64,000 bases of DNA from Pseudomonas multiresinivorans (GTDB lineage: Bacteria; Pseudomonadota; Gammaproteobacteria; Pseudomonadales; Pseudomonadaceae). Below, in pieces: positions 53,843 to 63,385 of the stretch. Below the pieces are notes generated by a model. That model saw only the letters and a list, made by a program, of their open reading frames with translations. It made no database searches and was not told the DNA's origin. The DNA is taken from NCBI RefSeq assembly GCF_012971725.1, contig NZ_CP048833.1, positions 1,364,001-1,428,000 of the forward strand, given 5' to 3'. The translations under genes and the position numbers were made by a program. How positions within the stretch are numbered: the stretch's first letter is position 1; every line of letters begins with the position of its first letter.

Positions 53843-55456
53843 TCATTCCGGCGAGTGGAAGCTCAGGCTGTAGTTCACCGCTTTCGGGCCCGGATCGAGG
53901 ATGTCCAGGGAGATGTGGATCGGCGTCTGCGGCGGCATCTCGCTCTGCCCGGCCAGCTCGCCGGAGAGGTATTCGCTGGGCTTGAATCGGCGGCTGGCGA
54001 TCAGTTGGCCGTTGAGGTCGGCGAAGCGCATTTCCAGCAGCGGGAAGGGCTGGGAGAAATTGGCGCGGTTGTAGATGATCGCGTCCACTACCAGTGCGCC
54101 GCTGAAGTCCGGGTGGCTGCGCACCACCAGGTTGCTGCTGCGGATCTGCTCCACGTCGACCTTGGACGGCAGGGTGCAACCCAGCTCCGGGCAGGCCTGG
54201 GCGAACCAGGGACGGTACTGGTCCTGGCGGGCCAGTTCGTCGAAGTGATAGGCGATGTACTGGCCGGCGAGGCCGGCCAGGGCCAGCAGCACCAGCAGCA
54301 GCCAGAACAGGCGGCGGCCCCAGCGGCTCCTGGGTTTCTGCCAGTCCAGTTGCAGCGGTTCGTCGCTCAGGTCGTGCAGGCCGTCGCTACCCAGCCCCGG
54401 CTCGGCGCGGCGGCTGTCGGCGCGCTGGTCGGCCAGCGGCGGCTCTTCGTCCTCATCGTCGACGGCATCGGGCTCGTCGTCATCGCGGCGGGCGCTGAAG
54501 GCGGGGAGCTTCTCGTCGTCGGTCTCGGCGCGCAGGGGGGCGGGGTCGATGCGCGGTTCGTGCTCCGGTTCGTCCTCCGGCTCCTCCGGCTCGGGCTCCT
54601 GGTCGGCTACCAGGCGTGCGCTGGCGGGCGGCTCCTCCGGCTCGTCCGCGGGCAGCTGGCCGAGGCTGGGCTCCTGGCGGGACACACGGCTGGCGCCTTT
54701 CTGTTCCTCTTCGATCAGGGCCTCGGCCCAGCGTTCGTCGTGCGGGTCGCGCTTCTCTTCCTGGCGAATCTGCAGGGCTTCGCTGGGGCGCGGGGCGCGT
54801 TCGATGCTGAGAAATTCCTGGGACAGCTCGAACTCGTCGAGCTTGGCCAGTTCCTCGTCGAGATTGAGGCTGTCCAGGTCGAGATCGTCGTGTATCCACA
54901 GCGTCTCGTCTTTCTTTGCCGTTAAGGGAGCGGATTTGGCTGGCTCGCTAATCACGGTTGCCGCCGGGGCAATCACCGTGGTCGCGGCAATGGCCGGGGC
55001 GGGTTCGGGAGCCGGTGTCGGTTTTGCTTCCACCTTCGGTTCAGCGATGGCGGGTTTTTCCGCCACATCGCTGGAGTGCCGCGCGGCATGGGGCGCCAGC
55101 GGCCAGCCAAGGGTGGCGGTGCCGGGGACGCTCGCTGCGGCGGGCTTTTCGGGGGTGAAGGTGCTGAAGGCCGGCGTGGGAATCGGCGCCGCGGCGACCG
55201 GCTCCGGAGCTTTGGGCGGAGCCGCTTGCACGACCGGCTCCGGTGCAGATGCCGGTTCGGTGGCTTCGATGGGCAGCGCCGCGCTGGCTGGCGCTGTCGG
55301 TGCCTGGGTCGGCTCGCCCACCATGTTCTGCGGCGCGCTGAACACCTTCAGGCAGGTTCCGCAGCGCACAGCACCGCTGGCCGCGCCCAGTTGCGCCGCG
55401 TTGACGCGGAATCGGGTCTGGCAGTGGGGGCACTGTGTGATGAAGCTGTCGCTCAT
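53843..55456 (-). CDS. zinc-ribbon and DUF3426 membrane protein
   Basis: 537 residues. An N-terminal MJ0042-type zinc ribbon has Cys at 9, 12, 32 and 35 (QCPHCQTRF, VRCGTC). Then a ~330-residue disordered region rich in Pro, Ala and Glu, a single membrane span near 380-402 (LFWLLLVLLALAGLAG) and a C-terminal DUF3426 domain in the periplasm. Function unknown; always next to prmA and fis in pseudomonads as I recall. ATG at 55456; 60 bases after the prmA start region on the same strand. Confidence 0.88.
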   Translation of the reverse strand: MSDSFITQCPHCQTRFRVNAAQLGAASGAVRCGTCLKVFSAPQNMVGEPTQAPTAPASAALPIEATEPASAPEPVVQAAPPKAPEPVAAAPIPTPAFSTFTPEKPAAASVPGTATLGWPLAPHAARHSSDVAEKPAIAEPKVEAKPTPAPEPAPAIAATTVIAPAATVISEPAKSAPLTAKKDETLWIHDDLDLDSLNLDEELAKLDEFELSQEFLSIERAPRPSEALQIRQEEKRDPHDERWAEALIEEEQKGASRVSRQEPSLGQLPADEPEEPPASARLVADQEPEPEEPEDEPEHEPRIDPAPLRAETDDEKLPAFSARRDDDEPDAVDDEDEEPPLADQRADSRRAEPGLGSDGLHDLSDEPLQLDWQKPRSRWGRRLFWLLLVLLALAGLAGQYIAYHFDELARQDQYRPWFAQACPELGCTLPSKVDVEQIRSSNLVVRSHPDFSGALVVDAIIYNRANFSQPFPLLEMRFADLNGQLIASRRFKPSEYLSGELAGQSEMPPQTPIHISLDILDPGPKAVNYSLSFHSPE

Positions 55457-55516
55457 GCGGCGGTCCGGCGGAAAAATCTGGCGGTTAGTCTAACTCAAGC
55501 CCCGTACGGCGGGCAC

Positions 55517-56395
55517 TCAGCGGCGGCGGCCGCTGATGCGGATCCAGCCATCGCGCTCGGCGGTCGGGTCGAGGTCGAAGGCGCCGGCATAGGCGGCGCG
55601 CACTTCCTCGGCCTGCTCGGCGAGGATGCCCGAGAGGGCCAGCAGGCCACCGGATTTCACCAGCCCGGTGAGCTGCTCTGCCAATGTGACCAGCGGGCCG
55701 GCCAGAATGTTCGCCACCAGGACGTCCGCTTGTTCCTTCGGCAGATCAGCGGGCAGGTAGACGGGGAATTTCGCCGGGTCGATGCCATTGCGCGAGGCGT
55801 TGTCCCGCGAGGCTTCCAGCGCCTGCGGGTCGATGTCGGTACCCACCGCCTGTTCGGCCCCCAGCAGCAGGGCGGCGATGGCGAGGATGCCCGAGCCGCA
55901 GCCGAAATCCAGCACCTGCTGGCCGGCCAGCTCCTGGCCGTCGAGCCATTCCAGGCACAGCGCGGTGGTCGGGTGGGTGCCGGTACCGAAGGCCAGGCCC
56001 GGGTCGAGCAACAGGTTCACCGCTTCCGGCTCCGGAGCGTCGTGCCAGCTGGGGACGATCCACAGGCGGCGGCCGAAACGCATGGGCTTGAAGTTGTCCA
56101 TCCAGCTGCGTTCCCAGTCCTGGTCGGCGATGTGTTCGATCTGGTGCTGGGGCAGTTCGCCGCCGGTCAGCAGGGTCAGATGGGCGATCAACGAGGTTTC
56201 GTCGGTGTCCGCCTCGAACAGCGCGAGCAGGTGGGTGTGGCTCCACAGCGGCGTGGTGCCAAGGTCCGGTTCGAAGATCGGCTGGTCTTCGGCGTCCATG
56301 AAAGTCACCGATACAGCGCCGACTTCCAGCAGTGCATCTTCATAGGTTTCCGCCTGATCCGGGGTGATGGCGAGTCGGACTTGGAGCCAGGGCAT
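55517..56395 (-). CDS. prmA: ribosomal protein L11 methyltransferase
   Basis: 292 residues from ATG 56395 ([15 protein letters not shown]) with GAGG upstream. SAM motif [15 protein letters not shown], then GTGTHPTT and VANILAGPL as in PrmA. Trimethylates L11 lysines. 60 bases separate its stop from the next gene. Confidence 0.96.
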   Translation of the reverse strand: MPWLQVRLAITPDQAETYEDALLEVGAVSVTFMDAEDQPIFEPDLGTTPLWSHTHLLALFEADTDETSLIAHLTLLTGGELPQHQIEHIADQDWERSWMDNFKPMRFGRRLWIVPSWHDAPEPEAVNLLLDPGLAFGTGTHPTTALCLEWLDGQELAGQQVLDFGCGSGILAIAALLLGAEQAVGTDIDPQALEASRDNASRNGIDPAKFPVYLPADLPKEQADVLVANILAGPLVTLAEQLTGLVKSGGLLALSGILAEQAEEVRAAYAGAFDLDPTAERDGWIRISGRRR

Positions 56396-56436
56396 GGGCG
56401 GAACCTCGATAGTGCTGGGATGGTGCTGGAAAGACA

Positions 56437-56458
56437 GCGGGCCGCCTGGGCGGCCCGC
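56437..56458. terminator. stem-loop upstream of prmA
   Basis: GCGGGCCG-CCTGGG-CGGCCCGC, 8-bp GC stem in the accC-prmA gap. Confidence 0.5.
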
Positions 56459-56520
56459 AGATAAAGGCGGCAAGCTTACTGCACGGCACCTTGCCATGCC
56501 AGCGGGCAGGGGCCGCAAAG

Positions 56521-56550
56521 CACAAGGGCCGCCCGGAGGCAGCCCTTGTG
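56521..56550 (-). terminator. hairpin after accC
   Basis: CACAAGGGC and GCCCTTGTG with a 12-base loop, 23 bases past the accC stop on the minus strand. Confidence 0.6.
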
Positions 56551-56572
56551 GTGGAGCGAGGCAAGGCAGGGC

Positions 56573-57922
56573 TTAGTGCTTGTCCATGCCCAGCTTCTTC
56601 TCCAGGTAGTGGATATTCACGCCACCCTTGCAGAACTCTTTATCGCGGACCAGCTCCTTGTGCAGCTCGGTGTTGGTCTTGATGCCATCGACGATCAGCT
56701 CGTCCAGCGCGTTGCGCATGCGCGCCATGGCTTCATCGCGGTCCTTGCCGTAGGTGATGATCTTGCCCACCAGCGAGTCGTAGTTCGGCGGTACGGCGTA
56801 GCCGCTGTACAGGTGCGAATCCACACGCACGCCATTGCCGCCCGGCGCGTGGAAGTGCTTCACCTTGCCGGGGCTGGGCATGAAGGTCTTCGGGTCTTCG
56901 GCGTTGATCCGGCATTCCAGCGCATGGCCACGGATGACCACGTCCTCCTGCTTGAACGACAGCTTGTTGCCCGAGGCGATGCTGAGCATCTCCTTGACGA
57001 TGTCGATCCCGGTGACCATCTCCGACACCGGATGCTCCACCTGAACGCGGGTGTTCATCTCGATGAAGTAGAAGCGGCCGTTCTCGTAGAGGAACTCGAA
57101 GGTGCCGGCGCCACGGTAGCCGATTTCCACGCAGGCCTGGACGCAGCGGGCCAGCACTTCGGCGCGGGCCTTCTCGTCGATGCCCGGGGCTGGGGCTTCT
57201 TCCAGTACCTTCTGGTGACGACGCTGCAGGGAGCAGTCGCGGTCGCCCAGGTGGATGGCGTTGCCCTGGCCGTCGGAGAGGACCTGGACTTCCACGTGAC
57301 GCGGGTTGGTCAGGAACTTCTCCAGGTAGACCATCGAGTTGCCGAAGGCCGCGCCCGCTTCGGTGCGGGTCAGCTTGGCGGACTTGATCAGGTCTTCCTC
57401 GTGGTGCACCACGCGCATGCCGCGACCGCCACCGCCACCGGCGGCCTTGATGATCACCGGGTAACCCACTTCGCGGGCGATGGCCAGTGCGGTTTCTTCG
57501 TCTTCGGGCAGCGGGCCGTCGGAGCCCGGTACGGTCGGCACGCCGGCTTTCTTCATGGCGTCCTTGGCGGACACCTTGTCACCCATCAGGCGGATGACGT
57601 CGGCGCTCGGGCCGATGAAGGTGAAGCCGGAGCGTTCGACCTGCTCGGCGAAGTCGGCGTTCTCGGCGAGGAAGCCGTAGCCGGGGTGGATACCCACGGC
57701 GCCGGTGACCTCGGCCGCGGCGATGATCGCCGGGATGTGCAGGTAGGACTGCGCGGCCGGGGCCGGACCGATGCAGACCGCTTCGTCGGCCAGCGACAGG
57801 TGCATCAGCTCACGGTCGGCGGTCGAGTGCACGGCCACTGTCTTGATGCCCAGCTCCTTGCACGCGCGCAGGATGCGCAGCGCAATTTCGCCGCGGTTGG
57901 CGATCAGTACTTTTTCCAACAT
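56573..57922 (-). CDS. accC: biotin carboxylase subunit of acetyl-CoA carboxylase
   Basis: 449 residues. [15 protein letters not shown] opens the pre-ATP-grasp domain; [11 protein letters not shown] is the ATP loop; [14 protein letters not shown] holds the catalytic metal and Arg residues. Carboxylates the biotin on AccB. 17 bases after accB, so one operon. Confidence 0.97.
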   Translation of the reverse strand: MLEKVLIANRGEIALRILRACKELGIKTVAVHSTADRELMHLSLADEAVCIGPAPAAQSYLHIPAIIAAAEVTGAVGIHPGYGFLAENADFAEQVERSGFTFIGPSADVIRLMGDKVSAKDAMKKAGVPTVPGSDGPLPEDEETALAIAREVGYPVIIKAAGGGGGRGMRVVHHEEDLIKSAKLTRTEAGAAFGNSMVYLEKFLTNPRHVEVQVLSDGQGNAIHLGDRDCSLQRRHQKVLEEAPAPGIDEKARAEVLARCVQACVEIGYRGAGTFEFLYENGRFYFIEMNTRVQVEHPVSEMVTGIDIVKEMLSIASGNKLSFKQEDVVIRGHALECRINAEDPKTFMPSPGKVKHFHAPGGNGVRVDSHLYSGYAVPPNYDSLVGKIITYGKDRDEAMARMRNALDELIVDGIKTNTELHKELVRDKEFCKGGVNIHYLEKKLGMDKH

Positions 57923-57939
57923 CGCAGGCTCCCCGCGCT

Positions 57940-58404
57940 TTAAACGATGGTGAACAGGGGCTGGTCGAATTCGACCGGCTGACCGTTCTCCACGAGGATC
58001 TGACCGATCACGCCGCTGGTCTCGGCCTCGATGTGGTTCATCATCTTCATGGCTTCGACGATGCAGAGGATGTCGCCTTTCTTCACGCTCTGGCCGACTT
58101 CGACGAAGTTGGCGGAAGTCGGCGAGGCAGCGCGGTAGAAGGTGCCGACCATCGGCGAGCGCACGGCGCCGGCGAGGTTCTGCGCAGCCGGAGCGGCTTC
58201 AGCGGCCGGAGCGGCAGCGGCGACCGGAGCGGCGGCGGGGGCCGGGGCGGGTGCGTAGGCAGGAGCGGCGGCATAGATCGGCTGGGCGGCGGTCTTGCTG
58301 TGGCGGCTGATGCGTACGGACTCTTCGCCCTCTTTGATCTCCAGTTCGTCGATACCGGATTCTTCGAGCAGTTCGATCAGTTTCTTGACTTTACGGATGT
58401 CCAT
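57940..58404 (-). CDS. accB: biotin carboxyl carrier protein
   Basis: 154 residues. N-terminal [20 protein letters not shown], a Pro/Ala linker and the C-terminal biotinyl domain with [13 protein letters not shown] (biotin Lys near residue 119). Partner of AccC; aroQ lies 24 bases upstream, a common layout. Confidence 0.97.
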   Translation of the reverse strand: MDIRKVKKLIELLEESGIDELEIKEGEESVRISRHSKTAAQPIYAAAPAYAPAPAPAAAPVAAAAPAAEAAPAAQNLAGAVRSPMVGTFYRAASPTSANFVEVGQSVKKGDILCIVEAMKMMNHIEAETSGVIGQILVENGQPVEFDQPLFTIV

Positions 58405-58428
58405 CAGTGTTCGCTCTCCCAGGTGAGG

Positions 58429-58872
58429 TCACGGGCGTTCAAGTTGTTCGAGGGCGGATTCCAGGGCCAGGCGGTAGCCTGTGGCTCCCAGACCGCAGAT
58501 CACCCCTACCGCCACGTCGGAGAAGTAGGAGTGATGCCGGAAAGGTTCACGTTTGTGCACGTTGGAGAGGTGCACTTCGATGAATGGGATGCTCACTGCG
58601 AGCAATGCGTCACGTAGAGCGACACTTGTATGCGTAAAAGCGGCCGGATTGATCAGGATGAAGTCCACGCCTTCGTTGCGCGCGGCGTGGATCCGGTCGA
58701 TCAGCTCGTACTCGGCGTTGCTCTGCAGGTGCATCAGGTGGTGGCCGGCCTCGCGGGCGCGGCGCTCCAGGTCCTGGTTGATCTGCTCAAGGGTGACGGA
58801 GCCATACTTGTCGGGCTCGCGGGTGCCCAGCAGGTTGAGGTTGGGCCCGTGCAGTACCAGTAAGGTCGCCAT
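58429..58872 (-). CDS. aroQ: type II 3-dehydroquinate dehydratase
   Basis: 147 residues from ATG 58872 ([20 protein letters not shown]). The active-site [26 protein letters not shown] and [17 protein letters not shown] are complete. Third step of the shikimate pathway. Just upstream of accB. Confidence 0.96.
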   Translation of the reverse strand: MATLLVLHGPNLNLLGTREPDKYGSVTLEQINQDLERRAREAGHHLMHLQSNAEYELIDRIHAARNEGVDFILINPAAFTHTSVALRDALLAVSIPFIEVHLSNVHKREPFRHHSYFSDVAVGVICGLGATGYRLALESALEQLERP

Positions 58873-59022
58873 CTGGATGCTGTAGTCCTTGTTCTTGGCG
58901 GGATAAAGATAGGGCGGGACTATGCCGGAAAGCCGGCGTGACTGTCCAGTCATGCGGGTTTTGCCGTAGATGTCAGCATGTTGCCAGCCGATTACGGCAA
59001 AACCGTTGCAGTCAAACTGTGA

Positions 59023-60876
59023 TCAGGAGCGCGTTCCCGCCTGTTTGAGGCGGTCGGCGAGGGTGGCGGCATCGGTCTCGCCGATGATGCGCAGATCGCT
59101 CCATTCGTCGCCTTTTGGCGAGAAGAACAGCAGCGCGGGCGGGCCGAACAGGTTGTAACGGTCGAGCAAGGCGCGCTGCTCTTCGGTGCTGGCGGTCATG
59201 TCGAAGCGCAGCAGGACGAAGCCGGGCAGCTGCGACTGCACCTCCGGCGCCGGCAATACCTGGCGCTCGATGATCTTGCAGCTGATGCACCAGTCGGCGT
59301 ACCAGTCCAGCAGCACCGGGCGGCCGCTGGCCGAGGCGCTGCGCAGGGCGGCATCCAGTTGGGCCGGGCTGGTGATGTTCTGCCAGTCGCCGGGAGTGGC
59401 GCTGGGCGGACCGGCGTGGGTCCTGACACCGCTGCGGCCCAGCGGGTGCAGCGGGTCGGATTCACCGCGCAGGGCGCCGGTCCAGGCGGCCACGGCGTAG
59501 ACCAGCAGCATCAGGCCAAACAATTGCCCAAGGCGCTGCAGCGGCTTCTTCGGCCCCAGTTCGAGGGTGCCGATGGCCAGGGCGACGCCGCCGGCGAGGG
59601 TGCCCCAGAGCGTCAGCGCCACCGGGCCGGAGACCAGTCGTTCGAGCATCCAGATGGCGACCGCCAGCAGCATCACGCCGAAGACGTTGCGCACGCCGTT
59701 CATCCAGGCGCCACTCTTGGGCAGCAGTGCCCCACCGCCGACGGCGAAGATCACCAGCGGCGTGCCCATGCCCAGGCCGAGGGAGAACAGCAACAGGCCG
59801 CCGCCCACTGCGTCGCCGGTGCTGCTGATATAGAGCAGCAGGCCGGCCAGCGGGGCGGTGACACAGGGCGATACCAGTAGGCTGGAGAGCACGCCGAGGG
59901 TCGCTGCGCCGGCGATGGAGCCGCCGCGGGTGTTGTTGGCCATGTTGTCCAGGCGTTCGCGCAGGAAGCCCGGCAGGCGCATCTCGAACACGCCGAACAT
60001 GGCGATGGCGAAGACCACGAAGAACGCTGCGAAGGGGATCAGCACCCAGGGCGACTGCAGCATCGCCTGCAGGTTGAGCTTGGCGCCGAACAGGCCCATC
60101 AGCGTGCCGAGCACCGCGTAGCAGGCCGCCATTGGCAGCACGTAGGCGAGCGACAGCGCCAGGCCACGCATGCCACCCGGACGGCCGCGCAGGACCACGC
60201 CGGAGAGGATCGGCAGCATCGGTAGCACGCAGGGGGTGAAGGTCAGCGCCAGGCCCAGCAGGAAGAAGATCACCAGCGCGCGGCCGAGTTTCTTGATCTT
60301 GCCCGGCTCGTGGTCGCCCAGCAGGCCGGCCAGCGGGTTGCCCGCGCTGGAGGCGGATTGGGCGACGGCGGAGGGCGCGGCGCCGGCCACGACGCTGGCG
60401 GCCTGGCCGTCGGCGATCTGCAGGCGGGTGGTTTCCGGCGCGTAGCACAGGCCCTTGTCGGCGCAGCCCTGGTAGTTGACCACCAGGGTGAAGGGTTTGT
60501 GCTGCGGGTTGATCAGCGGTACGTCGATATCGGTGATGGCGTAGTAGACGACGGTGTCGCCGAAATAATCGTCATGGTGCTGCTTGCCCGGCGGCAGCTT
60601 CACTTCGCCGACGCTCACGCCGCTGTCGGCGGGCTCGACCTTGAAGCTGAACCGGTGCTGGTACAGGTAGTAGCCGTCGGCATTGATGAAGCGCAGTTTC
60701 ACCTGCTGGCTATCGCTGTCCTCGACGCTGACGCGGAAGGCCTCGGCCACCGGCAGGAAATCGCCCTTGGCCGGTTGTCCGGCGGCGAAGCCGCCCTTGT
60801 CGGCGGGTTTGTCGAACAAGCCGGCGGAGGCGGGCAGGGCGACGAGAAGCAGGAGCAGGGTAAGCAGGCGGCGCAT
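59023..60876 (-). CDS. dsbD: thiol:disulfide interchange protein DsbD
   Basis: 617 residues from ATG 60876, preferred for its GAG spacing; ATG 60882 would add two residues. Signal peptide (1-18, ending PASA), periplasmic alpha domain with Cys pair in GCADKGLCY, eight membrane spans with FTPCVLPMLP and SPCVTAPLAG, and a C-terminal thioredoxin-like domain with WCISCK. Moves reducing power from cytoplasm to periplasm, e.g. for cytochrome c maturation. 145-bp gap to the LysR gene. Confidence 0.95.
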   Translation of the reverse strand: MRRLLTLLLLLVALPASAGLFDKPADKGGFAAGQPAKGDFLPVAEAFRVSVEDSDSQQVKLRFINADGYYLYQHRFSFKVEPADSGVSVGEVKLPPGKQHHDDYFGDTVVYYAITDIDVPLINPQHKPFTLVVNYQGCADKGLCYAPETTRLQIADGQAASVVAGAAPSAVAQSASSAGNPLAGLLGDHEPGKIKKLGRALVIFFLLGLALTFTPCVLPMLPILSGVVLRGRPGGMRGLALSLAYVLPMAACYAVLGTLMGLFGAKLNLQAMLQSPWVLIPFAAFFVVFAIAMFGVFEMRLPGFLRERLDNMANNTRGGSIAGAATLGVLSSLLVSPCVTAPLAGLLLYISSTGDAVGGGLLLFSLGLGMGTPLVIFAVGGGALLPKSGAWMNGVRNVFGVMLLAVAIWMLERLVSGPVALTLWGTLAGGVALAIGTLELGPKKPLQRLGQLFGLMLLVYAVAAWTGALRGESDPLHPLGRSGVRTHAGPPSATPGDWQNITSPAQLDAALRSASASGRPVLLDWYADWCISCKIIERQVLPAPEVQSQLPGFVLLRFDMTASTEEQRALLDRYNLFGPPALLFFSPKGDEWSDLRIIGETDAATLADRLKQAGTRS

Positions 60877-61021
60877 GGACATCTCGCGGACTACAGGGTG
60901 GCGGGCATGATAGCGGAAAGCTCCCGGCGCGGCCCGCGCCGCTGGCCGAAGAGCTGTCACAAGAAGTGATCGGTCGCTTGGGACTGCGCCAGAGCCTCCG
61001 GGTTCCAAAGACGCGCCTGCG

Positions 61022-61930
61022 TCAATCGGCCGCGTGCTGGCCGAAGGCTGCCAGAAGATCGCTGACGAAGGCCTGCTCGGCATCGCCGGGGTGGCGGCCG
61101 CGGTGGCGGGTCAGGCTGAAGGCCACGTCGAAGCCCAGCTCGTCGGGCAGCAGTTCGCGCAGTTGGCCGCGCTCGATCCAGGGCTGGGCGACGTGCTTGG
61201 GCAGATAGCCGATGTGCGCGCCGGAAAGGATGAAGGCCAGGCTGCCGTCCACCTGTTCGCAGCGCGCGCTGCTGCGGCTCGTCTGCAATGGCTCGTCGGC
61301 GGCGATGAAACGGTAGGGGTGCAGCACCTGGTCGGCGTCGGCCAGGGAATCGCGGGTCGGTTTCGTTTCCGTGAACGCAGGATGGCCCGCACCGCAATAA
61401 AGGCCCTGGGGTTCGACGAACAGGGTATGGTGCTCCAGCGCCGCCTGGGTGCCGGCGAAGTAGCCGACCGCCAGGTGCAACCGGTCTTGCAGCAACAGGC
61501 GCTCCAGCTCGGCGGGCGTGGCTGTCACCAGTTCCAGGCTGACCGCTTCGTTGCGCTGGCGGAAGCGCCGGATCGCCCCGGACAACTGCGCCAGCACCTC
61601 CACATCCAGGCCCTCTGACAGGCCGATGCGCACCTCGCCCAGCAGCTTGTCCGCTACGCCGCGCGCCTCGTCGCGGAAGCCCTCGATGGCGACGAACAGG
61701 CGCCGCGTCGATTGCAGCAGGTGCTCGCCCTTGGGCGTCAGGCGGAAGCCGCCCTTGCCGCGTTCGCACAGGCGATAGCCCAGGCGCGTCTCCAGCTTGG
61801 CCATCTGGATGCTGATGCTCGGCTGGCTCAAGCCCAGTTCACCTTGCGCCGCGCTGAAGCCGCCGCACTCCACCACGGTGACGAACAGGCGCAGCAACTG
61901 CAGGTCGAGGTCGCGCAATTGGCTGAGCAT
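61022..61930 (-). CDS. LysR-family regulator
   Basis: 302 residues from ATG 61930. N-terminal helix-turn-helix with FSAAQGELGLSQPSISIQMA (residues ~25-44), and a periplasmic-binding-like effector domain. Divergent from the polyamine-type binding protein and agmatinase genes, with a palindromic ACTTTG/CAAAGT region between, so it probably controls them in response to a guanidino compound or polyamine; effector unknown. Confidence 0.85.
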   Translation of the reverse strand: MLSQLRDLDLQLLRLFVTVVECGGFSAAQGELGLSQPSISIQMAKLETRLGYRLCERGKGGFRLTPKGEHLLQSTRRLFVAIEGFRDEARGVADKLLGEVRIGLSEGLDVEVLAQLSGAIRRFRQRNEAVSLELVTATPAELERLLLQDRLHLAVGYFAGTQAALEHHTLFVEPQGLYCGAGHPAFTETKPTRDSLADADQVLHPYRFIAADEPLQTSRSSARCEQVDGSLAFILSGAHIGYLPKHVAQPWIERGQLRELLPDELGFDVAFSLTRHRGRHPGDAEQAFVSDLLAAFGQHAAD

Positions 61931-61962
61931 GGCCGTCTCCAAACATTGCCAATATGAAATGC

Positions 61963-61993
61963 CAAAGTAATTAACTTTGTATTTTTGCAAAGT
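61963..61993. promoter_or_regulatory. CAAAGT/ACTTTG operator of the divergent LysR system
   Basis: CAAAGT (61963-61968), ACTTTG (61974-61979) and CAAAGT (61988-61993) form two overlapping dyads, N5 and N8 apart, midway between the LysR start (61930) and the binding-protein start (62046). T-N11-A type LysR sites are embedded. Confidence 0.65.
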
Positions 61994-62045
61994 AAAGCCC
62001 ACGCCATGCTCGCCCCACAACGACAACAATCTCGAGGCGATAATC

Positions 62046-63137
62046 ATGCGTGTGTTCCTCCGGGCTTCCCTCGCGGCCTTGGCCGTGGCCCTGGCCATAC
62101 CCTTGCAGGCGCAGGAGCGGGTGCTCAACCTCTATAACTGGGCGGATTACGTGGGCGCCGATGCGCTGCAGCGTTTCCAGAAGGAAACCGGCATCCGCGT
62201 CAAATACGACACCTTCGACAGCGCCGAGGTGCTCGACAGCAAGCTGATGACCGGCCGCAGCGGCTATGATGTCGTTTTCCCCGCCAGCAGCGGGCTGGCC
62301 CGCGCCATCCAGGCGAAGGCTGTGCAGCCGGTGGACGATGCGCAGTTGAAGAACTTCGCCAACCTCGACCCGGAACTGCTCGCCAAGCTGGCCGCCATCG
62401 ATCCGGGCAACCGCTTCGGCGTGCCCTACACCTGGGGCACCGTGGGCCTGGCGATCAACAAGGACGAGGTGCTCAAGCGCATCCCCGACGCGCCGCTGGA
62501 TAGCCTCGACCTATTGTTCAAGCCCGAGTACGCCAGCCGCCTGGCCGATTGCGGCATCTCGCTGATCGACTCGCCCCAGGAAGTCATCAGCGTGGCGCTG
62601 AACTACCTCGGCAAGTCGCCGTACAGCACTGATCCGGCCGACCTTGCCCAGGTGCGCGAGCTGCTGGGCAAGCTGCAACCCAACGTGCGCTACATCGCCA
62701 GCGGCAAGCACATCAATGACCTGGCCAATGGTTCGCTGTGCGTCGCCCTGACCTACACCGGCGACGCGCTGATGGGCGCTGCGCAGGCCAAGCAGGCGAA
62801 CAAGCCGTTCGAGGTGATCTACCGGATACCCAAGGAGGGCACGCTGATCTGGTTCGACACCATGGCCATCCCGGTGGACGCGCCGCACCCGCAGGAGGCG
62901 CGGGCCTTCATTGACTTCATGCTGCGCCCGGAGTCCATCGCCGAACTGACCAATACGTTGTACTTCGCCAACGCCAACCAGAAGGCCACGCCGCTGCTCA
63001 ACGCCGACGTGGCGGGAGACCCGGACATCTACCCGCCGGCGGCGATGCGCCAGAAGTTGTTCGGCGAGCAATTGCTGACGCTCAAGCAGCAGCGCGACCG
63101 CACGCGGCTGTGGTCGGCGTTCCGTACCCGCAACTGA
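62046..63137 (+). CDS. polyamine-type periplasmic binding protein (PotF/SpuD-like)
   Basis: 363 residues from ATG 62046. Signal peptide 1-21 (ending PLQA). LNLYNWADYVGADALQRF near residue 26, YDVVFPASSGLARAIQAKAVQ and GLAINKDEVLKRIPDAP follow the PotF/PotD family pattern. Binds putrescine, spermidine, agmatine or a guanidino relative. No permease genes are in view; partner could be elsewhere. An agmatinase-family gene follows 248 bp downstream. Confidence 0.85.
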   Translation: MRVFLRASLAALAVALAIPLQAQERVLNLYNWADYVGADALQRFQKETGIRVKYDTFDSAEVLDSKLMTGRSGYDVVFPASSGLARAIQAKAVQPVDDAQLKNFANLDPELLAKLAAIDPGNRFGVPYTWGTVGLAINKDEVLKRIPDAPLDSLDLLFKPEYASRLADCGISLIDSPQEVISVALNYLGKSPYSTDPADLAQVRELLGKLQPNVRYIASGKHINDLANGSLCVALTYTGDALMGAAQAKQANKPFEVIYRIPKEGTLIWFDTMAIPVDAPHPQEARAFIDFMLRPESIAELTNTLYFANANQKATPLLNADVAGDPDIYPPAAMRQKLFGEQLLTLKQQRDRTRLWSAFRTRN

Positions 63138-63148
63138 CGAACAGGCTT

Positions 63149-63189
63149 ACGTAGGGCGGATACCGCTCCAGCGTTATCCGCCCTACGTA
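63149..63189. repeat. REP-like inverted pair (type 3, compact)
   Basis: ACGTAGGGCGGATA and mirrored TATCCGCCCTACGT with a short loop, the same arms as at 498-574, just after the binding-protein gene; may serve as its terminator. Confidence 0.85.
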
Positions 63190-63205
63190 GTTGAGTGCCT
63201 GGGAC

Positions 63206-63329
63206 TCCCTCTCCCCCCGCCCTCTCCCTGAAGGGAGAGGGAGCCACTCGGAGTGGTCGGCAGACACGGCGTTCCGCCTGATGCCGATCCATCCCCTCTC
63301 CCTTCAGGGAGAGGGTCAGGGAGAGGGGG
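63206..63329. repeat. ~120-bp dispersed element, copy 6
   Basis: CCCTCTCCCCCCGCCCTCTC to AGGGAGAGGGTCAGGGAGAG, occupying most of the gap before the agmatinase gene. Confidence 0.87.
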
Positions 63330-63385
63330 ATCCCGCAGACACTGAACCATCAGAACAACACAACAAAGACATTGATGAGGACACC

